Shown in pieces: positions 1-12,358 of a stretch of DNA of 64,000 bases (position 1 is the stretch's first letter; the number at the start of each line of letters is the position of its first letter). The position numbers and the translations under genes are program-made. Source of the stretch: Endozoicomonas montiporae CL-33 (GTDB lineage Bacteria; Pseudomonadota; Gammaproteobacteria; Pseudomonadales; Endozoicomonadaceae); assembly GCF_001583435.1 (NCBI RefSeq), contig NZ_CP013251.1, positions 1,548,342 through 1,612,341 on the forward strand. The letters run 5' to 3'. Under the pieces are notes generated by a model that did not search any database, was not told where the DNA came from, and saw nothing but the letters and a program-made list of their open reading frames with translations.

Positions 1-1022
1 CCGGAAGCACCACAGGCAGAAACCGCAGCCACTACGCTCAGGATGAACGCTGTAGCAATGTCTACCTGAATGCCCAGAGTGTTCACCGCAGCCAGAGTCA
101 TCACGGTAATAGTGATGGCGGCACCGCCCATATTAATGGTTGCACCCAGAGGGATGGAAACGGAGTAGGTGTCTTCATGCAGCTTCAGGCTTTTGCACAG
201 TTGCATATTCACCGGAATGTTTGCCGCAGAGCTACGGGTGAAGAAAGCGGTCACTCCACTTTCACGGATGCAGCGCAGCACCAGTGGGTAAGGGTTCTGA
301 CGGGTTTTCAGGAAAACGATCAGGGGGTTTACACCCAAAGCGATGATCAGCATGCTGCCCACCAGAATCACCAGCAGGTGCGAGTAACCCAGCAGTACCG
401 AAAAACCGGTGGAAGCAATAGTGTCAGCCACCAGACCAAAGATACCGAAAGGTGCCAGCTGAATCACAAAGCGAACAATGCTGGATACGGCATCAGACAT
501 ATCGAGCAGGGTTGTCTTGGTGGTGTCGGATGCATGGCGCAGTAACACGCCCAGACCAATTGCCCAGGCCAGGATGCCGATGAAGTTACCATTCAGCAGC
601 GCTTCAACCGGGTTCTGAACAATGCGGAACAGCAGAGTGTTCAGTACTTCGCCAATACCTTCCGGCGGTGTAGCGCTGGCACCTTCTGTTGCCAGACTCA
701 GAGTGACGGGTGACAGGAAGCTAAGAGCTACGGCAGTAAAAGCGGCAGCCAGAGTACCAATCAGGTACAGAATAACAATTGGACGAATGTTGCTGTGTTG
801 GTCTTTCTTCTGGTTGGCAATAGACGACATAACCAGAACAAATACCAGAATAGGAGCAACCGCCTGCAAAGCGCGTACAAACAGTGATCCAAGAATGGCA
901 ACGGAGCCAGCGGTAGCAGGAGAGGCTACCGCAATAAGTGTACCCAGAGCGATACCAATAACGATTCTGAGTACCAGGCTAATGCTCGTCATTCGCTCGA
1001 ACAGCGACTGAGCTTGATTCAT
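1..1022 (-). CDS. sstT: Serine/threonine:Na+ symporter SstT (3' part outside window)
   Basis: Inner-membrane Na+-coupled serine/threonine importer of the dicarboxylate/amino acid:cation symporter (DAACS) family. The reverse-strand translation begins [20 protein letters not shown] and follows E. coli SstT closely, including [51 protein letters not shown] and the serine/glycine-rich [20 protein letters not shown] substrate/Na+ loop. Start is the ATG at 1022-1020, preceded by a GAGGGA ribosome site. About 340 codons are present; roughly 60-70 C-terminal residues lie beyond the left edge. Multiple hydrophobic segments agree with a multi-pass membrane protein. Confidence 0.93.
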   Translation of the reverse strand, partial: MNQAQSLFERMTSISLVLRIVIGIALGTLIAVASPATAGSVAILGSLFVRALQAVAPILVFVLVMSSIANQKKDQHSNIRPIVILYLIGTLAAAFTAVALSFLSPVTLSLATEGASATPPEGIGEVLNTLLFRIVQNPVEALLNGNFIGILAWAIGLGVLLRHASDTTKTTLLDMSDAVSSIVRFVIQLAPFGIFGLVADTIASTGFSVLLGYSHLLVILVGSMLIIALGVNPLIVFLKTRQNPYPLVLRCIRESGVTAFFTRSSAANIPVNMQLCKSLKLHEDTYSVSIPLGATINMGGAAITITVMTLAAVNTLGIQVDIATAFILSVVAAVSACGAS

Positions 1023-1260
1023 TTAGAATTCCCTCTTTCTTCTTTGAACAGTAAATAACCTGAACTCAGGCTTGTTGGACTTGTTGTACTGATGGTCAGG
1101 AACAGGCGATAGCTTTGTTTGCTGTGTTTGTAACAAAAGCCACCTGGCTGATTATATAGGAGAGGCGGGTTTGAATTATATTGCTGTACATCATTGTTTT
1201 TGTGAAGATTAATGCCATAAAAAATGATTTGACAGTGGGTTATTTCTTTTTTTGAAGTCG

Positions 1261-1290
1261 GGAGGCTATTGATAAGTCATCAAAGCCTCC
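1261..1290. terminator. Inverted repeat in the 1023-1323 intergenic gap
   Basis: GGAGGCT and AGCCTCC arms with a partly paired loop lie just past the stop of the LuxR gene. No T-run follows on the minus strand, so Rho-independent termination is uncertain. The rest of the 300-bp gap holds the upstream region of sstT and nothing else I can recognise. Confidence 0.3.
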
Positions 1291-1323
1291 ATTTAACAGA
1301 CAGCACTATTCTTTCAGGAATCA

Positions 1324-2457
1324 CTAGCCCAGCGAGGCAACACTTTTCAGAATCAGGCGTACCAGCATGGTTTGTCGTGTGACGCCGGTTTTGGAGAAGA
1401 TAGAACGCAGGTGAGCTCTTGCCGTATTGCGACTGACACACAGGGTTTCAGCCGTTTCGTCCAGTGTCAGGCCGTTTGCCAGTAACATGGCCAGCTGTGA
1501 TTCAGCGGGTGTCAGGTCGAACAGGGCCTTTACAATTTCCTGTGGAGCTTTTGATTTGCGTTCAGGGTCGCTGATGAAAATGGCCACCGATGGACACTGT
1601 ATGCCTTCAGACCATTTTTCCATGGGAATGGGACGAACGACAATGCCCAGATCGCTGGCACCCGACAGACGCTGAATGCGCAGGGCTTCTACCAGAGACG
1701 GTGTATGATCCTTATTGTGTGAATTAAGCGCATTACGGATCATTTCCCGCAACTTTCGGGTGTCGCTGCTGGTACCAACCTGCAATGTTTTACCGGTAAT
1801 TTTCAGGCCGTCATTGTCGTTTATCAGTTCTTCAGCGACCTGATTCACTTTCATGATCTTGCCATCTTCATCCAGAATAATGGCACCAACCGCCAGCTGG
1901 TTCACAGCCCCGGCATACAGGTTTCGTTCCGACTTGACCCGGTTCAGGCGCATATGAATCTTCACCGCAGATTCAAGATGAGGCACCAGTAGTTCAACCA
2001 CCTCTTTATCGTCCAGCGAAAAGGATTCGGCCTGTTTGCCCCGGCTGATTCTCAGGCTGCAGTGAGCGCCGTCTTTGGTATGAATGTCGGTGCCAACAAT
2101 ATGGTAAACGTTCATGGGAGCCAGATATTGGCTGAAATAGTCGGACCGTCCCTGCTCACGCTCCGGAATAAACTCGTCCAGAGTGACTACTTTGCCATGG
2201 GGCAGGTCAACAAAGGGATCAAGGGCAAAAAACTGCTTGTTATAGGCGACCACCTCATCATCAGTATTTTCTCCGGTGCTGACAATGATGCCGTCGGCAT
2301 CACTGGATGGGGGTCTCAGTATAAAAGTGGCAGAGTTGGCATGCATCTGATCCTGAAGGCTGTGCAGAAACGACTTCCATGGGACATCTTCCTGAATGCC
2401 TTCGTATAACACATCAGTCAGATTGCTGAACTCTTTCACGCTGATTGCTTCGCTCAT
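1324..2457 (-). CDS. LuxR-family transcriptional regulator
   Basis: A 377-residue DNA-binding regulator. The C-terminal ~60 residues are a LuxR/GerE helix-turn-helix (PAESQLAMLLANGLTLDETA followed by VSRNTARAHLRSIFSKTGV). The N-terminal ~290 residues carry a PAS-like stretch (AVGAIILDEDGKIMKVN). It lacks a recognisable autoinducer domain, so it probably senses another ligand. It is divergent from the KstD-type gene, the classic layout for a local regulator, so control of the steroid block is a reasonable inference but not shown by the sequence. Start is the ATG at 2457; the next upstream gene runs the other way. Confidence 0.85.
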   Translation of the reverse strand: MSEAISVKEFSNLTDVLYEGIQEDVPWKSFLHSLQDQMHANSATFILRPPSSDADGIIVSTGENTDDEVVAYNKQFFALDPFVDLPHGKVVTLDEFIPEREQGRSDYFSQYLAPMNVYHIVGTDIHTKDGAHCSLRISRGKQAESFSLDDKEVVELLVPHLESAVKIHMRLNRVKSERNLYAGAVNQLAVGAIILDEDGKIMKVNQVAEELINDNDGLKITGKTLQVGTSSDTRKLREMIRNALNSHNKDHTPSLVEALRIQRLSGASDLGIVVRPIPMEKWSEGIQCPSVAIFISDPERKSKAPQEIVKALFDLTPAESQLAMLLANGLTLDETAETLCVSRNTARAHLRSIFSKTGVTRQTMLVRLILKSVASLG

Positions 2458-2682
2458 GAATCTGCTCTTTTATCATTGTAATCGTCAGATACTGATCATG
2501 CGCTTTGGTCGGGTGCGCAACACGCAGAATATAGTGGTTTGCTGTTGTCGGCAAGCCTTTGCTTAGTCTCAGTGGACGATGTTAGGGCGCAGGGTAGCGG
2601 CAAGAATCATAGCGGGTTTATGTCAATGGCTGACATTCGCTGTTTTAGCCTGCAGATACTGGCAAAATTAAGAGACAAGCTA

Positions 2683-4470
2683 ATGGATAATAATAACAAC
2701 AAAGTCTGGGATAAAACGGTTGATGTCATTGTTGTAGGCTCGGGCGCCGGTGCTTTAACCGCAGCTTTGCGCTCTCATGATCTGGGGATGCGTGTTCTGG
2801 TGGTGGAAAAAAGTGACGTCTATGGTGGAACGTCTGCCATTTCCGGAGGCGGCATCTGGATACCCGACAACCATCAGATATCTCAGCTGGGTGGTGAAGA
2901 TTCTGAAGAAAAATCCATCAGCTACCTCAAAAATATTATCGGGCATGATCCCGGCGATGGCCGGATAGAAGCGTTTGTGGGTAATGCCAAAAAGATGCTC
3001 AAGTACCTTGAGAATAACACCCGGGTTCGATACGAGTCACAACCTGCCTATGCCGATTATTATCCGGAAGTGGAAGGCGGCCTTCCGGGCTATCGCTCCA
3101 TGGATCCGCTGCCTTTCGATGCGCGCGAGCTGGGTGATGAATTTGAGAAACTGCGCCCGACCACAAAGGCGACATTAATGCTGGGCCGTATGAGTATGGA
3201 CATGAAACAGGCCAGGGTCATGCTGACGCGCTCCCCCGGTTTCTTGCCGACCACCCTGAAAGTCATGTGGCGTTACTGGAGTGACCTTCCCTGGCGCTTT
3301 AAGTCTTCAAGAGATCGACTGTTGATGTTGGGTAATGCTCTGGTAGGAGCGCTGCGGGCTTCCATGATGGACAGGAATATACCACTCTGGCTGAGTTCAC
3401 CCATGAAAAATCTGATTACAGAAAACGACACTGTTATCGGTATTGAGGTGGAGAAAGACGGAAAGACGTTAAGGCTAAAAGCGCAAAAAGGTGTGATTCT
3501 GGCAACGGGAGGATTTGAGCAGAATCAAGCTATGCGTGAGCAATATTTACCCCAGCCTTCCCACACCAGCTGGAGCGGAACGCCAGCGGGGCAGAACACG
3601 GGAGATGGCATCACGGCTGGCATGGCGCTGGGTGCTGAAGTGGCCTATATGGAACATGCCTGGTGGGCGCCGTCTACCTTGCCGCCCGGAGAAGTGCAGT
3701 CCCAGATTTTGTTTGTTGAACGGGCATTGCCCGGTTCCATGATGGTGAACAGCGCCGGTAAGCGGTTCTGTAACGAAGCGGCTCCTTATAATGATATTGG
3801 TTACGACATGTACCGGGCCGATCAGGAAGAAGGTGTCACGGCAGCGCCCTGCTGGTTTGTGTTTGATGCCCGGTTCCGCAATCGTTACCCCTGTGGTCCA
3901 CTGTTGCCCGGATATGCGGCACCTGACTCACGCCTGCCGGATCATCTGAAAAAAGACGACTATTATTTCCGTGAAAATACGCTGGAAGCTCTGGCAGAGA
4001 AAATTGGTGTCGATAAAGAAGGTCTTCTGAATACGGTCAGGGAGTACAACGCCAACGCTCAGAAGGGCATTGACCCTGAATTCAATAAAGGCAAGTCGCT
4101 GTTTGACCGTTATTATGGCGACCCGACCAGTCCGTCGAGCCCCTGCAATGCACCGCTGGAGAAAGGTCCGTTTTATGCCATCAAAGTCAATGCCGGCGAT
4201 ATCGGTACCAAGGGTGGTTTGCGTACCGATGTTCATGCCCGGGTGCTGGACAGGCAGGGACAGGCGATTCCGGGGCTTTACGCCACCGGTAATACCTCGG
4301 CCTCGCCCATGGTGCAGACTTATCCCGGTGCCGGTGCCACTCTTGGTCCGGCCATGACCTTTGGCTATCTGGCTGCTAACCATATCAAGAATGATATGCA
4401 GTTGGCCCAGGCGAATGTCAGTGTGCAACAGAACAATAAGAAGGAATCTCAAAATGCCGTTGAAGTCTGA
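2683..4470 (+). CDS. kstD: FAD-dependent 3-ketosteroid dehydrogenase (KstD-type flavoprotein)
   Basis: Flavoprotein predicted to introduce a double bond into ring A of 3-ketosteroids (Delta1- or Delta4(5alpha)-dehydrogenase; which one cannot be told from sequence). It shows an N-terminal dinucleotide-binding VIVVGSGAGALTAA (residues ~15-28), YGGTSAISGGGIW, the KstD-like MMVNSAGKRFCNEAAPYND and the C-terminal YPGAGATLGPAMTFGYLAA (from residue ~547). I chose the ATG at 2683 (595 aa) because an AGAGA ribosome site precedes it; the longer frame from 2539 adds 48 residues with no homology or ribosome site. Its last 17 bp overlap the next SDR gene, so the two are translationally linked. Confidence 0.82.
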   Translation: MDNNNNKVWDKTVDVIVVGSGAGALTAALRSHDLGMRVLVVEKSDVYGGTSAISGGGIWIPDNHQISQLGGEDSEEKSISYLKNIIGHDPGDGRIEAFVGNAKKMLKYLENNTRVRYESQPAYADYYPEVEGGLPGYRSMDPLPFDARELGDEFEKLRPTTKATLMLGRMSMDMKQARVMLTRSPGFLPTTLKVMWRYWSDLPWRFKSSRDRLLMLGNALVGALRASMMDRNIPLWLSSPMKNLITENDTVIGIEVEKDGKTLRLKAQKGVILATGGFEQNQAMREQYLPQPSHTSWSGTPAGQNTGDGITAGMALGAEVAYMEHAWWAPSTLPPGEVQSQILFVERALPGSMMVNSAGKRFCNEAAPYNDIGYDMYRADQEEGVTAAPCWFVFDARFRNRYPCGPLLPGYAAPDSRLPDHLKKDDYYFRENTLEALAEKIGVDKEGLLNTVREYNANAQKGIDPEFNKGKSLFDRYYGDPTSPSSPCNAPLEKGPFYAIKVNAGDIGTKGGLRTDVHARVLDRQGQAIPGLYATGNTSASPMVQTYPGAGATLGPAMTFGYLAANHIKNDMQLAQANVSVQQNNKKESQNAVEV

Positions 4471-5317
4471 TCGTGTCGTGCTGGTCACCGGAGCCAGTCG
4501 TGGTGTAGGCAAGGGTATTGCGTTGGCTTTGGCTGAACCGGGAACGACGGTTTATGTGACCGGAAGAACCCTGCAGGAAGGCGATGCTCCTTTGCCCGGA
4601 ACGTTACAGAAAACAGCAGATGAAATCACTGCCCGGGGCGGTAAAGGGGTTGCCGTGATTTGTGATCACGGTGATGACCAGCAGGTGGAACAGCTGTTCA
4701 AACGGATACAAAGAGACAGTGGTCGTCTGGATATTCTGGTGAACTCGGCCACTGCCTTGCCTGACCGGCTGGTAGAGCCGGGCCCGTTCTGGAACAAAGG
4801 GTTATCCATGCTGGATATTCTGGATGTTGGCATGCGCTCGACGTATGTAGCCAGTTATTACGCAGCACGTATTATGTCTGAACAGGGTGAGGGGCTGATG
4901 GTTAACGTGTCGTCTTTTGGAGCCCGCTGTTATATGCATGGTCCGGCTTATGGCGCTGGTAAGGCTGCGGTTGACAAGTTTGCGGTGGATATGGCGATTG
5001 ATCTGAAGCCTTACAATGTTGCTTCTGTCTCTTTATGGATGGGGCTGGTCAGAACCGAGCGGACTCAGGCAGTGTTCGATGCCGAACCCGACAAGTATGC
5101 GGATATTGTGGCAACGGCTGAAAGTCCCGAGTTTGGCGGGCGGGTTGTTGCCGCCCTTGCTGAATCCGAAAACCTGATGGAGCGCAGTGGCAGAGTATGG
5201 ATTGCAGCGGAACTTGGTGAAGAGCTTGGCGTGAAAGATATTGATGGCAGTCAGCCACCGTCGCACAGAGCCTTCCTGGGGGAACCGGCGGAACCTAGTC
5301 CGGCTATTGTTGAATAA
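4454..5317 (+). CDS. Short-chain dehydrogenase/reductase, DHRS1-like
   Basis: A 287-residue NAD(P)-dependent oxidoreductase. It shows the Rossmann motif TGASRGVG near residue 12, an LVNSA equivalent of the NNAG motif, and the catalytic Ser with Y-x3-K in NVSSFGARCYMHGPAYGAGK. SLWMGLVRTE after the active site is typical of the DHRS1 branch. Start is the ATG at 4454 with GAAGGAA eight bases upstream; it overlaps the end of kstD by 17 bp and is surely co-transcribed with it. The substrate is unknown; a steroid or CoA-linked intermediate is inferred from context. Confidence 0.85.
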   Translation: MPLKSDRVVLVTGASRGVGKGIALALAEPGTTVYVTGRTLQEGDAPLPGTLQKTADEITARGGKGVAVICDHGDDQQVEQLFKRIQRDSGRLDILVNSATALPDRLVEPGPFWNKGLSMLDILDVGMRSTYVASYYAARIMSEQGEGLMVNVSSFGARCYMHGPAYGAGKAAVDKFAVDMAIDLKPYNVASVSLWMGLVRTERTQAVFDAEPDKYADIVATAESPEFGGRVVAALAESENLMERSGRVWIAAELGEELGVKDIDGSQPPSHRAFLGEPAEPSPAIVE

Positions 5318-5334
5318 TTTAATAAACAGGCTGG

Positions 5335-5366
5335 GCAACGGGTTGGGTTAAAACCCAACTCGTTGC
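5335..5366. terminator. Bidirectional hairpin between convergent SDR and fadH
   Basis: Arms GCAACGGGTTGGGTT and AACCCAACTCGTTGC pair over 15 positions with one mismatch and a two-base loop, exactly between two convergent stop codons. Confidence 0.65.
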
Positions 5367-5374
5367 ATTCGGTA

Positions 5375-8311
<2,937 letters not shown>

Positions 8312-8354
8312 TCAAGGCTTCCAGAAATAACGATAAAAACAGGTGAGCTGTAGT

Positions 8355-9437
8355 ATGACAGAGGTAGAGAGTGTGATTCCGGAGGAAACAGGTTTTGGTA
8401 AAAACCGGTATCACCGTTTGCAGGTAGCTGATGTTATTGTTGAAACCCACGACAGCAAGTCTGTTGTTTTTACGATTCCAAAAGAGAACGAGGAACTGTT
8501 TTCCTACAAGGCAGGACAGTTTCTGACGTTGAAAGTGCCTTATGACGGCAAGAACCTGATTCGTTGCTACTCCCTTGCCAGTTCGCCTGATGTGGATTCC
8601 GAACATAAGGTAACCATTAAACGGGTTGTGGACGGTCGTATATCAAACTGGATAAACGACGACGTAAAACCCGGCGATTTTATTGATGTTATGCCTCCGG
8701 CGGGTATTTTCTACCTGAATGATGGTGATAACGATGTTGTTTTGTTTGGTGGTGGCTCCGGTGTAACACCGGTTATCTCTATCCTGAAAACGGCTCTGAA
8801 GAAAACCCGCCGCAAGGTCAAACTGGTTTATGCCAACCGTGACGAACAGTCGGTCATTTTTAAAGAAGAACTTGCTGCGCTTGAATCCGGACATAAAGAT
8901 CGTCTGCAGGTGATTTACCTCTTTGATAACGTCGATGGTTTTTTGTCCGAGGAGCGGGTGATTCAGGAAGTAACAGGTCACGATGGCGGCGAGTTTTACG
9001 TCTGTGGCCCGGGCCCATTCATGGATACCGTTGAAAATACTCTGCTGAAGCTGGGTGAAGACAAGCGACGTATTCATGTGGAACGCTTTGTTTCCCCGCC
9101 TGACCCGGAAGAAGCCGCTGCACAGGAAGCTGCCGCACGGGCAGCAGTCAGTGGTTCAACGGTGACCGCCTTTGAGGTCTATCTGGATGGCGAAACACAG
9201 GAAGTGCCCTATGAAAGTGGCGATACCCTGTTGCAGTCCATGTTGAAAGCGGGCATTGATGCACCGTTCTCCTGTGAAGAGGGCATGTGTGCGGCTTGTA
9301 TATGCACTGTTGAAGGTGGTGATACTGTTCTTGGAAACAACGAAGTGCTATCCCGGGAAGAGCTGGATGAAGGCTTGACACTGGCCTGTCAGTGCCGGCC
9401 TGTGTCCGGTCCTTTGAAAGTCGTGTTTGAAGATTAA
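8355..9437 (+). CDS. kshB: 3-ketosteroid 9alpha-hydroxylase reductase component KshB
   Basis: NAD(P)H-dependent reductase that passes electrons through FAD and a plant-type [2Fe-2S] centre to the oxygenase KshA. The 360-residue protein has RCYSLASSP (FAD, residues 70-78), LFGGGSGVTPV (NAD) and a C-terminal ferredoxin domain with Cys 307, 312, 315 and 345. Start is the ATG at 8355, seven bases after AGGTGAG; the upstream GTG at 8343 lies inside that ribosome site. The matching oxygenase gene is 3.5 kb away on the other strand, a split layout. A phenylacetyl-CoA epoxidase-like reductase would look similar, but a partner KshA nearby favours KshB. Confidence 0.82.
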   Translation: MTEVESVIPEETGFGKNRYHRLQVADVIVETHDSKSVVFTIPKENEELFSYKAGQFLTLKVPYDGKNLIRCYSLASSPDVDSEHKVTIKRVVDGRISNWINDDVKPGDFIDVMPPAGIFYLNDGDNDVVLFGGGSGVTPVISILKTALKKTRRKVKLVYANRDEQSVIFKEELAALESGHKDRLQVIYLFDNVDGFLSEERVIQEVTGHDGGEFYVCGPGPFMDTVENTLLKLGEDKRRIHVERFVSPPDPEEAAAQEAAARAAVSGSTVTAFEVYLDGETQEVPYESGDTLLQSMLKAGIDAPFSCEEGMCAACICTVEGGDTVLGNNEVLSREELDEGLTLACQCRPVSGPLKVVFED

Positions 9438-9451
9438 GCGACCTTTTCGGG

Positions 9452-9471
9452 TTGGCTGTCTGCCAGCCCAA
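9452..9471 (+). terminator. Weak hairpin after kshB
   Basis: TTGGCTG and CAGCCCAA arms with one bulge, 15 bp past the kshB stop; no clear T-run. Confidence 0.3.
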
Positions 9472-9475
9472 TTCT

Positions 9476-9503
9476 GCTGATGGTCTATAGCTGATGGTCT
9501 ATA
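9476..9503 (+). repeat. 14-bp perfect tandem duplication with a TATAAT box
   Basis: GCTGATGGTCTATA occurs twice head to tail, and the second copy runs into a perfect TATAAT (9500-9505) 31 bp upstream of the OTU gene's start. The box is a plausible -10; no good -35 is visible at 17 bp. Confidence 0.5.
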
Positions 9504-9536
9504 ATAGTTGCCCGAATATATAGCAAAGGTTCATAT

Positions 9537-11210
9537 TTGGTCAGGCAGGCTCTAAGGCACTTTGCAATCGTGCTCCGTGCAACTCTACTGGTAATAGCTC
9601 TTGTTGGCAGCCAGTGGGCAACAGGTGCCAATTATCATATTAATCTGGTAGAAGTCACTCACGATGGTTTCTGTTTTTACCGCGCGGTCGAAAGAGCTTT
9701 GGGGCAGTCCGGAGACGGGCGAGCCCTGTTTAGTCAGCTGACCGGCTATTTGCAAAATGCCTCGCCTTTCAGTCACCCGATGCTTGAAGCGCATCTCAGT
9801 GATGCGGTGGTGGGCAGCAGTATTGATAGCCTGACTGCCAGGCTGATTTCAACGTCGCCGACACTGGCCAATCGTGACAGCTGGGCAGGTATGCCCGAGC
9901 TGGTGGCAATGGCTCACCATTTGAACCAGCCAATACTGGTATGGCATGTGAATCAGAATTTAGAGGTGGATGATCACAGTCTGTTGGTTACGCCTGAACA
10001 GGTTTTACCGGTTTTTTCCATTGACGATGATTCGGGTATGGAAATACCGGACATTCAGCTAGTGCATGTGGGCAGCGAATGGTGGTGGCTGGAAACGAGA
10101 GACTCGTTACAGTCATGGAGTATTGGCTGGTCGGCCTATCGAAATCAGATGGCGGGCGTTTTGCATGATCGGCTGATGGCAGGGCATACCGGTCAGGTAC
10201 TGGCTGAAGCAGGGGATGACTCGTCATACCATGTTTGGGTTTACTTGCCTGATACAGCGATACCCGATGATCTGTTAATACTCGATCGCAGCAGTATAAC
10301 GGCGTTGCAGAGGATGTTGTTTGCTGCCAGCTGGCGAGCATGGATGCAGCTGTATACTGACATGAAAATTGAACTCAAATATGCTGTTGCTGATGCTGAT
10401 AGTTTTATCCTGCCTGACTACCAGTGGGCTCAGGAGCGGTATGACAGAGTCGTTCGTGCAATGGACAACGGATGTCGCATATTGGTTTCTGGCGCGGCCT
10501 GCAGTACCGTCGGAAACGCCATGAACGATTATTTACTGGTTGCAGGCGAGAGCCTTAAAGGCTTTATGAGATCGATTTTACCTGCCAGGTGCGGGGTATG
10601 GGATACGTTGTCTAAATTCAGACCTGTTATCGATATGTACGTCCAGAATTATGCCGGGTTGACCTTTTGCGGGTTGTTTGCAGCTTTTCTGAAGAGTACT
10701 CAGTTGAGTGATGTGACTCCTAGCAACCTTCAACTCCAATTTCCGCATTTATTATCTATACGGTTGCCATCGGGTCAGCAGCATCCGGCTCAGATTTCCT
10801 TTAGTCCGGGAAGCGTCACTATTCCCTTTGATGTTTCGAATCCTCTGCACCATATTCTGTTCAGCCTGTACATCACGGCCAGATCATATCAACTGGCCAA
10901 TCAGTGCCTGAGAATTTCACTAAGATTTACTGACGATGATTTATCAAAACTGCTGGGGCGCTATGATGAGCCTGCTATCAAATCATATGTAGAAGCTCAA
11001 ATGGCAGAGTACAGTAAAATTTTGTTGCGTATACGAGCGGTTATTCATGCTCTGGGCTTTCGTTACTATCCTGAGTTCTGGCAGTCTGAGCATTATCAGG
11101 CGATCACTATCTGTGATGGCAGGTCGATTGTGTTTCATAGTGATGATTTTCAACCACGGGATGGCTGGCATCATTTACAGCCACCCTCGCAGGATAAGCA
11201 GTCAAAGTAA
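9537..11210 (+). CDS. Secreted OTU-domain (deubiquitinase-like) cysteine protease
   Basis: A 557-residue protein with a signal-peptide-like start (hydrophobic FAIVLRATLLVIALVGS, cleavage near residue 30). Right after it comes an OTU-type catalytic motif HDGFCFYRAVERAL (Asp43, Cys46), then WAGMPELVAMAHHLNQPILVW (116-136), which matches the second conserved OTU block. OTU enzymes cleave ubiquitin chains and are mainly eukaryotic or host-directed. The expected catalytic His position reads GSEWWWLE, with Glu in place of His; His177 is four residues earlier, so activity is uncertain. Residues ~200-557 are unlike anything I recognise. Start is a TTG with AAAGG seven bases upstream. A host-targeted effector is inferred. 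Confidence 0.62.
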   Translation: MVRQALRHFAIVLRATLLVIALVGSQWATGANYHINLVEVTHDGFCFYRAVERALGQSGDGRALFSQLTGYLQNASPFSHPMLEAHLSDAVVGSSIDSLTARLISTSPTLANRDSWAGMPELVAMAHHLNQPILVWHVNQNLEVDDHSLLVTPEQVLPVFSIDDDSGMEIPDIQLVHVGSEWWWLETRDSLQSWSIGWSAYRNQMAGVLHDRLMAGHTGQVLAEAGDDSSYHVWVYLPDTAIPDDLLILDRSSITALQRMLFAASWRAWMQLYTDMKIELKYAVADADSFILPDYQWAQERYDRVVRAMDNGCRILVSGAACSTVGNAMNDYLLVAGESLKGFMRSILPARCGVWDTLSKFRPVIDMYVQNYAGLTFCGLFAAFLKSTQLSDVTPSNLQLQFPHLLSIRLPSGQQHPAQISFSPGSVTIPFDVSNPLHHILFSLYITARSYQLANQCLRISLRFTDDDLSKLLGRYDEPAIKSYVEAQMAEYSKILLRIRAVIHALGFRYYPEFWQSEHYQAITICDGRSIVFHSDDFQPRDGWHHLQPPSQDKQSK

Positions 11211-11244
11211 CTACTAGCTTACCAGCTTGCCCCCGGACCAAACA

Positions 11245-11775
11245 TTAAAGTACTGTCGTCTTTCTTCTTGCCTGGTTGTGGATCATTTTACGTTTCAGGT
11301 AATCCCTGACTGCAAATTGACCGTCGGCATTGAAGGCGTCTTTTTTGGTATTGCCACGCTGATAACTCAGGTAGGCATTCGCATTGCCGGTCCAGCGCCA
11401 TTCATCGCTGTCAGGTGTAATATGACTGACATTGGCTAGCTCCGTCGGGACAGCGGGGCGAATCTGGGACTGGTCAGGGCTGACAAGCTGCAGCTGCTGG
11501 TTTATGGTTTCCAGTTTCCATGGACTGAAGGCATTTTCCCCTTTGAACCGGATCCAGATCGGGTTATCAGAATCCATTGATGTGATTTCTTTCAGAGGAA
11601 TGAGCAGTTTGCCATAACCGCTGTCCACCTCCAGCTTGTCATCTTTGATACTGAGCACTTGCCCGGTAATGACCGTCCCGCTGTGCAATTCGACTTTATC
11701 CGCTTTAAGATAAACGGCTGATGTCAGGCAATAGACAAAACCAACTGCTTTAAATAGATGACCAGACCTGCGCAT
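11245..11775 (-). pseudogene. Truncated DUF481 (YdiY-like) outer-membrane protein
   Basis: A 176-residue product with a signal peptide, a KVELHSGTVITGQVLSI beta-stretch and the start of a DUF481 domain (WRWTGNANAYLSYQRGNTKK). Family members are usually over 300 residues and continue as a beta-barrel; here the frame stops soon after the domain begins, 35 bp from the OTU gene's end. I read this as a 3'-deleted remnant. Confidence 0.6.
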
Positions 11776-11869
11776 TATCGACCTCCAATCGATAATTCAG
11801 TTAACAGGTAAAGGTTAGGTTAAAGAAAGATGGCTCGCTGATTTAATTAGGCTGTATTAGGTTTTAAAA

Positions 11870-12337
11870 ATGAACGACAGTTATGAATTACTTATTCGTA
11901 AAGTCAATGCGACTGAACTGCCCATGGCTTTGCTGCTTGAAGCGGATCCTTCAGAAGATAATGTTCGGGCATACCTTAGTAACAGTCATTGCTATTGTGC
12001 CGAGCTGGGTAAGCAGGTTGTGGGTGTCTGTGTCTTGGCTGAGCGGTCTGAAGGTTGCCTTGAGTTGATGAATATTGCCATCGGCCCCGATGTTCAGGGT
12101 CAGGGGTTTGGCACCCAACTCTTGAATTTTGTGATGAGTGAAGCTCGTTCCCGTGGCGTTCATCGTATTGAGCTGGGTACAGGCACCTTTGGGCATCAGC
12201 TGGGTTTTTACCAGAGAGCCGAGTTTCGCGTGGAAGGCGTGGAGCGTGATTTTTTTCTGGATAATTATCCCGAGCCCATTTTTGAAAATGGTATTCAGCA
12301 TAAAGACATGCTCAGGCTGGCAGTGACTTTTAATTGA
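11870..12337 (+). CDS. GNAT-family N-acetyltransferase
   Basis: A 155-residue acetyl-CoA-dependent acyltransferase. The acetyl-CoA-binding motif reads VQGQGFGTQLLNFV (Q-x-x-G-x-G type), preceded by ELMNIAIGPD, the usual beta4 strand, and followed by GFYQRAEFRVEGVERDFF. Substrate unknown. Single gene between a divergent DUF481 remnant and the convergent MarR gene. Confidence 0.82.
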   Translation: MNDSYELLIRKVNATELPMALLLEADPSEDNVRAYLSNSHCYCAELGKQVVGVCVLAERSEGCLELMNIAIGPDVQGQGFGTQLLNFVMSEARSRGVHRIELGTGTFGHQLGFYQRAEFRVEGVERDFFLDNYPEPIFENGIQHKDMLRLAVTFN

Positions 12338-12358
12338 TGCTTCAATGCTTCATGCTCT

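Noticed and set aside
177..1011. Plus-strand ORFs opposite sstT
   Set aside because: They mirror the well-supported SstT frame and have no homology or ribosome sites.
2539..2682. Upstream extension of the KstD frame starting MLLSASLCLVSV
   Set aside because: No ribosome site, not conserved in the family; the flavin motif begins normally after ATG 2683.
9476..9505. Full sigma70 promoter for the OTU gene
   Set aside because: The TATAAT is perfect but no acceptable -35 lies 16-18 bp upstream, so only the -10 and the duplication are reported.
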